From NCBI GenBank assembly GCA_943788865.1, contig CALSRX010000004.1, forward strand, positions 310,001 through 374,000: a stretch of 64,000 nucleotides of DNA, given 5' to 3'. The notes under the pieces are model-generated. The model saw only the letters and a program-made list of their open reading frames with translations, was not told the DNA's origin and did not search any database. This DNA is from an uncultured Polaribacter sp. (GTDB lineage: Bacteria > Bacteroidota > Bacteroidia > Flavobacteriales > Flavobacteriaceae). The translations under genes and the position numbers were made by a program. Shown here piece by piece: positions 57,352 to 64,000 of this stretch; within the stretch, counting starts at the first letter, position 1; the number at the start of each line of letters is the position of its first letter.

Positions 57352-58764
57352 ATGAGAATTGAACAGATTTATACCGGTTGTTTAGCGCAAGGTGCGTATT
57401 ATGTAGAAAGTAATGGAGAGGTCGCTATTATTGATCCGTTAAGAGAAGTATCTCCATATATGGAGAGAGCGGAAAAAGACAATGCAAAAATTAAATATAT
57501 TTTTGAAACACATTTTCATGCAGATTTTGTTAGTGGCCACTTAACTCTTGCTAAAAATACAGGAGCAAAAATTGTATTTGGTCCAAATGCAGAAACAAAT
57601 TATGAGGCATACACTGCAAAAGATAATGAAGAGTTTAAACTTGGAGATATCACCATTATTGCTCTTCATACGCCTGGTCATACCATGGAAAGTACTTCAT
57701 ATTTATTGAGAGATAAAAACGGTAAAGACCATGCGTTGTTTAGTGGAGACACACTTTTTTTAGGTGATGTGGGAAGACCAGATTTAGCGCAAAAAGTAGG
57801 CGTTTTAACAGAAGAAGATTTAGCAGGATTTCTTTTTGATAGTTTACGAACTAAAATAATGCCTTTAGCAGATGATGTAATTGTGTATCCAGCTCACGGA
57901 GCAGGTTCTGCTTGTGGTAAAAATTTAAGTAAAGAAACCTTAGGCACAATAGGCAATCAAAAGAAAGTGAATTATGCTTTGCGTGCAGATATGACCAAAG
58001 ACGAATTTATTAAAGAAGTTACTGATGGATTGTTACCTCCACCAGCTTATTTCCCTTTAAATGTGAAACTAAATAAAGAAGGGTATCAGCATATTGATAA
58101 AATTATTGCTAAAGGAACAACAGCACTTTCTGTTGACGATTTTGAGAAAATCGCAAACGATACAGATGCCTTAATTTTAGACGTTCGCCATCAATCTGAA
58201 TTTATAAAAGGGTTTATTCCACGTTCAATATTTATTGGAATTGATGGAGGATTTGCACCTTGGGTTGGAGCTTTAATTAAAGACATTGAGCAACCAATTT
58301 TAATAGTTGCACCTAAAGGAAGAGAAGAAGAAGTAATTATTCGCCTTTCTCGTGTAGGATTTGACCATACCTTAGGGTATTTAGACGGCAGTTTTGGTGC
58401 TTGGAAAGCAGCAGGAAAAGAAGTTGACACCTTAGTATCTGTTTCTGCAGATACATTAGAAAAAGAAATAAAAGAAAATAATGTACCCGTTTTTGATGTT
58501 CGTAGACCAGGAGAATATACAAATGAGCATATTATAGATGTTCCTAGTACACCGTTAGATTATCTAAACAGCCATATCAATGAATTTCCTACAGATAGAA
58601 ATTTTTATGTACATTGTGCTGGTGGTTATCGTTCTGTTATCGCATCTTCCATTTTAAAAGCAAGAGGAATTCACAATGTAATTGATGTAACTGGCGGATA
58701 CAAATCAATTAAAAAAACAGGAATTTTAACCACGGAAAAAGTATGTCCATCAACATTAAAATAA
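57352..58764 (+). CDS. CstB-like persulfide dioxygenase/rhodanese fusion
   Basis: The 470-residue protein joins an N-terminal metallo-beta-lactamase-fold domain to two rhodanese modules, the layout of CstB. In the first domain HFHADFVSGH (about 58-67), HTPGHTMES (about 106-114) and DVGRPD hold the iron ligands of persulfide dioxygenases. The first rhodanese (about 260-360) has no catalytic cysteine (VAPKGR in its place), as in the pseudo-rhodanese of CstB. The second (about 370-460) has an HCAGGYRS loop with the cysteine. In CstB-type enzymes persulfide is oxidised and sulfur transferred to yield thiosulfate. It is expected to act in the cytoplasm. Confidence 0.88.
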   Translation: MRIEQIYTGCLAQGAYYVESNGEVAIIDPLREVSPYMERAEKDNAKIKYIFETHFHADFVSGHLTLAKNTGAKIVFGPNAETNYEAYTAKDNEEFKLGDITIIALHTPGHTMESTSYLLRDKNGKDHALFSGDTLFLGDVGRPDLAQKVGVLTEEDLAGFLFDSLRTKIMPLADDVIVYPAHGAGSACGKNLSKETLGTIGNQKKVNYALRADMTKDEFIKEVTDGLLPPPAYFPLNVKLNKEGYQHIDKIIAKGTTALSVDDFEKIANDTDALILDVRHQSEFIKGFIPRSIFIGIDGGFAPWVGALIKDIEQPILIVAPKGREEEVIIRLSRVGFDHTLGYLDGSFGAWKAAGKEVDTLVSVSADTLEKEIKENNVPVFDVRRPGEYTNEHIIDVPSTPLDYLNSHINEFPTDRNFYVHCAGGYRSVIASSILKARGIHNVIDVTGGYKSIKKTGILTTEKVCPSTLK

Positions 58765-58770
58765 TATAAA

Positions 58771-59163
58771 ATGAAAAAAATAGTTGTTTTATTTCTAGTA
58801 TTAAGTTTAAGTTCTTGTAATAGTCAAGAAAAAAAAGCTACAACTTTTGAAGATGTTACAGTTGAACAGTTTCAAAATATGATTGGCAAAAACGGAGCAC
58901 AACTAATAGATGTGAGAACTCCTAGAGAATATGAAAACGGACATATTAAAGATGCCTTACTGATAGATTATATGTCTACTGATTTTAAAGACAAAGCGTT
59001 TAAAGGTTTAGATAAATCAAAGCCGGTATTAGTATATTGTGCTTCTGGTGGTAGAAGTGCAAAATCAGCAAAAATGTATAAAGATGCAGGTTTTGAAAAA
59101 GTGTATAATCTTTTAGGAGGGTTTAGAGCTTGGTCTGCTAAAAATTTAGAAATAGAGAAATAA
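58771..59163 (+). CDS. Rhodanese-domain lipoprotein
   Basis: This 130-residue protein has a lipoprotein signal peptide (LSLSSCNSQ, cysteine at residue 17) and one rhodanese domain (about 30-128) with the active-site loop CASGGRSAKS near residue 91. It should carry sulfane sulfur in the periplasm, which complements the cytoplasmic CstB-like enzyme six bases upstream. Its stop overlaps the next ATG (TAATG), so translation is coupled. Confidence 0.9.
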   Translation: MKKIVVLFLVLSLSSCNSQEKKATTFEDVTVEQFQNMIGKNGAQLIDVRTPREYENGHIKDALLIDYMSTDFKDKAFKGLDKSKPVLVYCASGGRSAKSAKMYKDAGFEKVYNLLGGFRAWSAKNLEIEK

Positions 59164-59429
59164 TGGAGGCAAAAATATATATAGAAAATTTAAAATGTGG
59201 TGGTTGTGCTGCTACGATTAAAAAAGGGATTTCATCTATTGATGGGGTTTCAAACATCAACGTAAACGTAGATGAATCTTTAGTAGAAGTAACCACAAAC
59301 AATGATGTTATTGGAGCCGTAAAAGTGAAACTTTCTAAAATGGGTTATCCAGAAGTTGGTGATGTAAATTCGTTTTTACACAAAGCAAAATCCTACGTAA
59401 GCTGTGCAACTGGAAAAATGGATTCATAA
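59163..59429 (+). CDS. HMA-domain protein (heavy-metal associated)
   Basis: The 88-residue protein carries the ferredoxin-like HMA fold. The metal-binding motif is LKCGGCAATIKKGI (CxxC at about 11-14), followed by IDGVSNINVN. A second cysteine lies near the end (YVSCATGK). Such proteins bind Cu(I) or related ions, or may bind sulfane sulfur through the CxxC. It is coupled to the rhodanese lipoprotein and shares the sulfur operon, so thiol or persulfide chemistry is as likely a role as copper handling. Confidence 0.85.
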   Translation: MEAKIYIENLKCGGCAATIKKGISSIDGVSNINVNVDESLVEVTTNNDVIGAVKVKLSKMGYPEVGDVNSFLHKAKSYVSCATGKMDS

Positions 59430-59450
59430 TAATAACTAAAATTTAAAGTC

Positions 59451-59660
59451 ATGACTAAAAATGTAGGTAGTATAGATAAAGTAATAAGAATAATATTAGT
59501 ACTTGCCGTTACATATTTTGCTTATATATCTAAATTTGAAGCAGTTTGGATTGAATACGTTCTTTGGGCTGTTGCAATAATTTTATTGCTTACGGCATTA
59601 ACAAGTAAATGCCCTTTGTTTTCAATATTTGGAATCAATTCATGTAAGATTAAAAAATAA
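59451..59660 (+). CDS. DUF2892 (YgaP-type) small membrane protein
   Basis: This 69-residue protein has two TM helices (about 12-28 and 32-50) and the DUF2892 start VGSIDKVIRIILVLAVTYFA, with a GINSCK ending. The same domain forms the membrane part of YgaP-type rhodaneses, so a role with the sulfur-transfer proteins in this operon is plausible. It is the last gene of the module and is followed at once by a terminator. Confidence 0.85.
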   Translation: MTKNVGSIDKVIRIILVLAVTYFAYISKFEAVWIEYVLWAVAIILLLTALTSKCPLFSIFGINSCKIKK

Positions 59661-59690
59661 AAAACCCGATGCATTGCATCGGGTTTTTTA
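59659..59690. terminator. Terminator of the sulfur operon
   Basis: A 10-bp stem (AACCCGATGC / GCATCGGGTT) with a 3-base loop and A/T flanks lies between convergent genes and probably works for both. Confidence 0.88.
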
Positions 59691-59713
59691 TTTCTTTTTG
59701 TAACCAAATTTTC

Positions 59714-62071
59714 TCAAAACTTTAAAGTTACACCAACTAGAAAATTACGCGTTGCTTGTGGATAATATCCTGCACCGTCCAATGTCGTTGTTTTGTTTGG
59801 AGCAGACCAAGTGTCATCATAGGTGTAATAATAACCTCGATCTACATATTCTTTATTAAAGATATTATTTATCAATCCTGTAAAAACAACTTCGTTAAAA
59901 ATATTTTTAGGTTTTAAAACATAGGTGAAGTTAATATCAGAAGTAAAGTAGCTTTCTAAGACATCATTTGTAGATACCGCACTATGTATATTGCTCATAT
60001 ATTGTTTACCAACATATTTAGATAAGAGCGAAAATTGCATATTTTCTGACGGAGTAAAAACCAATGCATTACCTGCAATAACAGCAGGAGAAAATGAAAT
60101 AGCTGTATTGCCTAACTTCTTTAAAACCCCATCAATGGAAGAAACAAAATCGGTATTTTTATGATCACTGAATGCAATGTTTGGCCTCAAACTGAACAAA
60201 CCTGATAGTTGAATATCTGCATCAATTTCTAAGCCTAATCGGTAACTTTTTCCGCTTGTTGCTCTAACCGGAGCGCCAACACCATCAATTGCTCCTGTTA
60301 ATACCAATTGATTTTTATACAACATGTAATATATATTGGTGTTTAGGGTAACCGATTCGTTTTTTAAACGCCAACCTAACTCATAATCATTTAAGTTTTC
60401 TGGTGTGGTAATTCCGTTTTCAAAATCGTTTCTATTGGGTTCTTTATTCGCAACAGCAAAAGAAAAATACACATGCTGATTTTTAGTTAAAACATAGGTT
60501 GCACCAAATTTCGGGTTGAAGAATCCAAAGCGTTCATCAACGTTAATCGGATTTCTATCAGATGTCAATCCATTCGTTGTATACGACACATTTCTGTATT
60601 GTAAATCTGCATACAAACTCATGCGGTTACTGATTTTAAAAGTGGCTTTAGAGAACATACTAAAATCATTTTTGGTAGAATTGCTTTCATAATATTTGTC
60701 TCTAATAGTTGCTGTTGGCGCAAATTGTTTTGCCCAAATTACTTCTCCAAAATGACTGTTTGAATAGTTACTGTATGAGAAACCAGAGATGATTTCTAAT
60801 TCTTCTTTTTTATATGTAGCATTAAAATTAGCTACATAAAATTTATTATCTAACCAACGGCGAACGATCAAATCAGTTTTTCCGTTATTTGTGGCTACAA
60901 CTAAATTTGCATACTCTGACGGATTTTTATTGGCCTTATATTGTTCAAAATACCCTTGGCCTTTGGTATAATTTAACCCGATGTTGGTAGACCAATTTTC
61001 ATTCAGTTTTTGATTCCAATGCAATTGATAATGGTCTTGTTGATAATCGTCAACTTCATTTTCATACGTATATGGATTTTGTTTTCTATCAGCAGCTAAT
61101 TGTGTTGCGTCAATTCCAGCCCAAGCTTGATATGTTTTTTCTTTCCCTCCAAAAGTCAATGCTTTGATCAAAGTGTTCTCATCTACATACGAAGCTTGTA
61201 AAAAATACGATTTTAAATCTGTAAATGCTCTGTCAATATAACCATCAGAATAGATTTTAGACAAACGACCTGCAATTTCTATATGGTCGTTTATTTTCCC
61301 TGTACTAAACTTTACGGTATGCTTTTTTGTATTATAAGAACCAAAAGAGTTTGAAATTTCTGCAAATGATTTTTCTGAAATGGCATCCGTTAAAATATTT
61401 AAACTCGCTCCAAATGCTGCTGTTCCGTTTGTAGAGGTTCCAACGCCACGTTGCAACTGTAAACTTTGGGTAGAAGAAGCAAAATCGCCTAGATTTACCC
61501 AAAAAGTCCCTTGACTTTCAGCATCGTTATACGGAATTCCGTTAATGGTAACATTAACACGTTCTGCATTAGAACCACGAACATTAATGTAGGTATAACC
61601 AACTCCTGCACCAGCATCAGATGAACTCACAACAGAAGGTAAATAGTTTAATAAAACAGGAATGTCTTGCCCTAAATTTCGTTTTTCAATTTCTTCTTTT
61701 GTAATGTTAGAATGTGTAACGGGCGAGTTTGCTTTTACTCGAACCGCAGAAACCAAGACCTCATCCAACACATTGCTTTCTAGTTGTAAATTGAAATCAA
61801 TAATGATATTTTGATTATCGATTTTTAGAACTCTTGAAGCGGGTTTGTAGCCAATAAAACGGACTTCAATTTTGTAAGTTCCTTTTGAAAGACTTAATTG
61901 ATATTCTCCTTCAAAATCAGAAGAAGTTCCTTTGTTTGCATTTGTGATAAAAACAGAAGCGCCCGCTAATGGTTGTTTGTTTTCATCATAGATTTTACCT
62001 GAAATGGTTAAGGTCTGGGAGTTTACAAGCATGCTTGTAAACAAGAATAAAAAAAAGATGTTTTTTTTCAT
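59714..62071 (-). CDS. TonB-dependent receptor, predicted thiamin transporter
   Basis: This 785-residue outer-membrane receptor has a signal peptide (1-18). A carboxypeptidase-regulatory-like domain follows (about 20-105, SGKIYDENKQPLAGASVFI), then the plug (about 120-225, VNVRGSNAERVNVTINGIPYND) and a 22-strand-type barrel ending VGVTLKF. Length and domains are normal for flavobacteria. A TPP riboswitch stands directly upstream with its own promoter, so the receptor probably imports thiamin, its phosphates or a precursor. A small dispersed element lies between the aptamer and the ATG. The substrate is inferred from the riboswitch, not from the barrel. Confidence 0.88.
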   Translation of the reverse strand: MKKNIFFLFLFTSMLVNSQTLTISGKIYDENKQPLAGASVFITNANKGTSSDFEGEYQLSLSKGTYKIEVRFIGYKPASRVLKIDNQNIIIDFNLQLESNVLDEVLVSAVRVKANSPVTHSNITKEEIEKRNLGQDIPVLLNYLPSVVSSSDAGAGVGYTYINVRGSNAERVNVTINGIPYNDAESQGTFWVNLGDFASSTQSLQLQRGVGTSTNGTAAFGASLNILTDAISEKSFAEISNSFGSYNTKKHTVKFSTGKINDHIEIAGRLSKIYSDGYIDRAFTDLKSYFLQASYVDENTLIKALTFGGKEKTYQAWAGIDATQLAADRKQNPYTYENEVDDYQQDHYQLHWNQKLNENWSTNIGLNYTKGQGYFEQYKANKNPSEYANLVVATNNGKTDLIVRRWLDNKFYVANFNATYKKEELEIISGFSYSNYSNSHFGEVIWAKQFAPTATIRDKYYESNSTKNDFSMFSKATFKISNRMSLYADLQYRNVSYTTNGLTSDRNPINVDERFGFFNPKFGATYVLTKNQHVYFSFAVANKEPNRNDFENGITTPENLNDYELGWRLKNESVTLNTNIYYMLYKNQLVLTGAIDGVGAPVRATSGKSYRLGLEIDADIQLSGLFSLRPNIAFSDHKNTDFVSSIDGVLKKLGNTAISFSPAVIAGNALVFTPSENMQFSLLSKYVGKQYMSNIHSAVSTNDVLESYFTSDINFTYVLKPKNIFNEVVFTGLINNIFNKEYVDRGYYYTYDDTWSAPNKTTTLDGAGYYPQATRNFLVGVTLKF

Positions 62072-62140
62072 TTTAAAAAAATTTAAAACGAATAAAAAGA
62101 GGTAATTATTCTTGTGATTAATAGTGAATAATTAGTTGTT

Positions 62141-62210
62141 GTCATTTACGAGGAGTTTACGACGTGGTAATCTCTTAGGATTGCTTCTGATTAAAAATCA
62201 TCGCAATGAC
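62141..62210. repeat. GTCATT/AATGAC-ended dispersed element
   Basis: The element starts GTCATTTACGAGGAG and ends ATCATCGCAATGAC, so its termini form imperfect inverted repeats. The inner GTGGTAATCTCTTAGGATTGC part is also palindromic. It resembles the short intergenic elements frequent in flavobacteria and lies between the riboswitch and its gene, at 70 bases. Confidence 0.68.
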
Positions 62211-62214
62211 GGTT

Positions 62215-62361
62215 TTATAAATCCCTAAACAGCATTACCTGTTCTAGGTTCATTGGGTATGATCTCAGCCTTTATAAAATTTTTGAGTTTTTAAGTGTAA
62301 GTGTTGAGTTACTAAAACTCAAAATTCACAACTCATAACTAAAAAAAGCACCCCTTTATGA
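62215..62361 (-). promoter_or_regulatory. TPP (thiamin pyrophosphate) riboswitch
   Basis: On the minus strand the THI-element segments appear in order. GGGGTGC (complement 62348-62354) is followed by a long variable P3 arm with a TTTTGAGTTTT / AAAACTCAAAA inverted repeat. Then come CTGAGA (62263-62268), ATACCC (62255-62260), TGAACCT (62246-62252), a short ACAG/CTGT hairpin with GGTAATGC (62232-62239), and TAGGGA (62222-62227). The P1 ends ATAAA and TTTAT can pair. A -7 box lies just upstream at 62370. It controls the TonB-dependent receptor. Confidence 0.92.
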
Positions 62362-62369
62362 GAACGATG

Positions 62370-62403
62370 CAAAGGTAGAGTAGATTTTTGAAATGTGAAA
62401 CAA
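62370..62403 (-). promoter_or_regulatory. Promoter of the TPP riboswitch/TonB receptor transcript
   Basis: TACCTTTG (complement 62370-62377) with TTG (complement 62401-62403) 23 bases upstream matches the flavobacterial pattern. It lies just before the aptamer and just after the arfB stop, so the receptor is transcribed separately from arfB. Confidence 0.55.
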
Positions 62404-62413
62404 CAAATGTGTT

Positions 62414-62818
62414 TTATTCTAAACCTGGTTTTTTACGCAATGCTTTTTTTACAGAAATTTTCTTTTTGTTTTCTGCTTTTCTTCTAACAGAAGCTTTGCT
62501 TGGTTTAGTCGGTTTTCGTTTTTTGGGAATAATTAAAGCTTGCTGAATCAATTCTAAAAAACGCTGAATTGCCAATTCTTTATTTTTATGTTGACTTCTA
62601 CTTTCATCACAGGTAAGCAGTAGAATGTTTTCTTTTGTCAATCGAGTTGCTAAGTTTTTAAAAAGCAATCTTTTTTCATCATCAGAAAATTCTGCCGAAT
62701 TTTCTACATCAAAAAACAATTCAATTTTAGACGAAACTTTATTTACATGTTGTCCGCCAGCACCAGAACTTCTAGTAGCTTTAAAATTGAGTTCTTTAAT
62801 GAGTTTTTCTGTGTCCAA
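62414..62818 (-). CDS. arfB: Peptidyl-tRNA hydrolase ArfB, ribosome rescue
   Basis: The 134-residue protein has the release-factor-like GGQ motif (SSGAGGQHVNKVSSKIEL, residues 17-34) and a basic C-terminal tail (KKRKPTKPSKASVRRKAENKKK), which enters the empty mRNA channel of stalled ribosomes. This is the ArfB/YaeJ type. The only start in frame is TTG at 62816-62818, nine bases after the stop of the upstream kinase gene, so coupling is likely. It is part of the pnuC-kinase-arfB unit. Confidence 0.9.
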   Translation of the reverse strand: MDTEKLIKELNFKATRSSGAGGQHVNKVSSKIELFFDVENSAEFSDDEKRLLFKNLATRLTKENILLLTCDESRSQHKNKELAIQRFLELIQQALIIPKKRKPTKPSKASVRRKAENKKKISVKKALRKKPGLE

Positions 62819-62827
62819 AACAAGTTT

Positions 62828-63430
62828 TTATTTTTCTAAACTTTTAGAAAAAGAAGCAAGGTTTTTTCTATTTGCTATCAATTGATCGATTGCGTTCACG
62901 GCAATTTTTAATCGTGTTTCTTTATTGCCTTCTAACAAAATATATGGGCGGTTGTGTTTCTTTAAAGCATTCTCAAAAGCATCGAACATTTCTCTTCGTA
63001 ATTCTGGTCTGTCGCGTAAATCGTCTTCTTCCCAAGGCGTATCTATGAAGGTTAATAAATACAAATCGTAGGTGTTATTCTTTGCTGCTTTGTCTAAAAG
63101 AGGATCTACAAATCCGCCATAATATTCTTCAGAATATACTTTAGTTTCTAGTAAATCGGTATCACAAATCAACACTCTGTCAGCTTTTTTAACAAGTTGA
63201 TTTTCTAATTTCATTTGACCAATTGCAATCGGAAACAAATCATCAGCTTCACAGGTTTTACGTTCGTTGTTCCATTTTTTTTGCAAATATTCTCGAGCAT
63301 ACTCTGGTGCCCAAACCGTATGGTAATAGCGGGCTAGTTGTTTAGAAAGTGTTGTTTTTCCAGTAGATTCTGGGCCAAATAAAACAACTTTTATAATGTT
63401 TGCTGGTTGCTGTCTAAGCTTTTCTTCCAT
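62828..63430 (-). CDS. NadR-like AAA_28 nucleoside kinase
   Basis: This 200-residue protein resembles the ribosylnicotinamide kinase half of NadR. The P-loop GPESTGKTTLSKQLA lies near residues 17-31 and the lid region has the DRPELRREMFDAF segment. No N-terminal adenylyltransferase or DNA-binding domain is present. In Bacteroidota such stand-alone kinases often sit next to PnuC-type transporters. Substrates could be nicotinamide riboside or, in thiamin clusters, thiamin. The start chosen is the ATG at 63430 (MEEKLRQQP), which overlaps pnuC by 40 bases; the longer frame lies inside pnuC. Confidence 0.8.
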   Translation of the reverse strand: MEEKLRQQPANIIKVVLFGPESTGKTTLSKQLARYYHTVWAPEYAREYLQKKWNNERKTCEADDLFPIAIGQMKLENQLVKKADRVLICDTDLLETKVYSEEYYGGFVDPLLDKAAKNNTYDLYLLTFIDTPWEEDDLRDRPELRREMFDAFENALKKHNRPYILLEGNKETRLKIAVNAIDQLIANRKNLASFSKSLEK

Positions 63431-64000
63431 GCGTAATATCCTTGAAATGCGATGATTAAAAATATGGTAAACTGAATTCCGGAGAACCCTAATCCTTTGA
63501 TAAAATATAGTGGAATAGAAATGATATTTCCTGCAATCCATAAAGACCAATGGGCTAATTTTTTATTTGCCATCAACCACATTGCTGCAAAGAAAATTCC
63601 GGTTGTAAACGTATCAAAATAATCAGTAATTCTATCAAATCTATTAAAATACAAATACACACAAACCACAAACAATGCTGTAAACATAAAAATTCCTAAA
63701 GCTTTTAATTTGTCTTTTTTAGTAGTTCTAGTAATTTCTATAGGATGATTTTCAACCAAGCGAGTCCACATATACCAACCATACAAACTCATAAGTGTAT
63801 AGTAAATATTGATGATTAAATCGCCATACAAGGTAAACTGATAACAGATATACACATAGATTGCAGTGCTAATAATTCCGGTTGGATAGACCAAAATATG
63901 TTCTTTTTTTGCAAACCATACAGAAGCGATTCCAAAAACCACAGCCAAAATTTCTAATACAATATTTAGTGTAGTTGCTGTTTTATATGGGTCTAAGAAA
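63391..64000 (-). CDS. PnuC-family vitamin transporter, 5' partial
   Basis: The frame runs open to the window edge (in-frame codons up to 63999), so the start lies outside. The visible 202 residues hold about seven TM helices and the PnuC pattern VWFAKKEHILVYPTGIIST, NIYYTLMSLYGWYMW, and MANKKLAHWSLWIAGN-type W-rich motif. PnuC proteins carry nicotinamide riboside, and related PnuT proteins carry thiamin. With a TPP riboswitch and TonB receptor nearby, thiamin is the favoured substrate here, but the regulatory site of this unit is outside the window. Confidence 0.83.
   Translation of the reverse strand, partial: FLDPYKTATTLNIVLEILAVVFGIASVWFAKKEHILVYPTGIISTAIYVYICYQFTLYGDLIINIYYTLMSLYGWYMWTRLVENHPIEITRTTKKDKLKALGIFMFTALFVVCVYLYFNRFDRITDYFDTFTTGIFFAAMWLMANKKLAHWSLWIAGNIISIPLYFIKGLGFSGIQFTIFLIIAFQGYYAWKKSLDSNQQTL

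Overview
This 64 kb window is a stretch of AT-rich chromosome from a member of the Flavobacteriaceae (Bacteroidota). A Polaribacter- or Tenacibaculum-like marine genus fits, but the sequence alone does not settle the genus. The evidence is the presence of GLPGLI, SPOR, DUF5916 and DUF2723 proteins, an ExbB/ExbD/ExbD/PorT-like block, an alternative complex III (Act) cluster feeding a heme-copper oxidase, the -7 promoter motif TAnnTTTG in front of many genes, and weak or absent Shine-Dalgarno sequences. It is mostly core genome: I see no prophage, integrase, insertion sequence, CRISPR array or rRNA.

Layout. 0-3 kb: the 3' end of a PD40/TolB-like propeller gene whose last codons are copied into a 67-bp tandem array, then lepA broken by several one-base indels. 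3-9 kb: a geranylgeranyl-reductase-like flavoprotein, type I asparaginase, a TonB energiser block and a PorT-like barrel. 9-19 kb (minus strand): rpoN, asnS, an RND/MMPL exporter, frr, pyrH, tsf, rpsB, rpsI and rplM. 19-29 kb: DUF5916 outer-membrane protein, RluA-type pseudouridine synthase, GLPGLI protein, a Gfo/Idh/MocA oxidoreductase plus a class V PLP enzyme, and small hypothetical genes. 29-38 kb: polA, a deletion junction joining an isoaspartyl peptidase gene to a metallophosphoesterase gene, a thioredoxin-fold protein without CxxC, a polysaccharide deacetylase, a DUF2723 membrane protein and tRNA-Gln. 38-54 kb: rimP-nusA-infB, a SPOR protein, then actABCDEF-coxB-coxA. 54-60 kb: ruvB and a sulfur module (SulP transporter, CstB-like persulfide dioxygenase/rhodanese, rhodanese lipoprotein, HMA protein, DUF2892 protein). 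60-64 kb (minus strand): a TPP riboswitch in front of a TonB-dependent receptor, with arfB, a NadR-like kinase and a PnuC-type transporter upstream.

How the genes work together. actA-F with coxB/coxA should form a quinol-to-oxygen electron path through cytochrome c domains, and the ExbB/ExbD proteins can power the TonB-dependent receptor. The riboswitch marks that receptor as a thiamin transporter, and the PnuC-family protein and kinase next to it may be the inner-membrane and salvage steps. The sulfur module looks built to oxidise and relay persulfide sulfur.

Quality caveat. lepA, tsf, rpsB, rplM and especially actC-actF carry many one-base indels, often in homopolymers, while their protein sequence stays conserved across frames. 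This looks more like residual sequencing error than gene decay. I give corrected spans and mark where the frames break. The iaaA/metallophosphoesterase junction and the 67-bp array may be real or may be assembly products.
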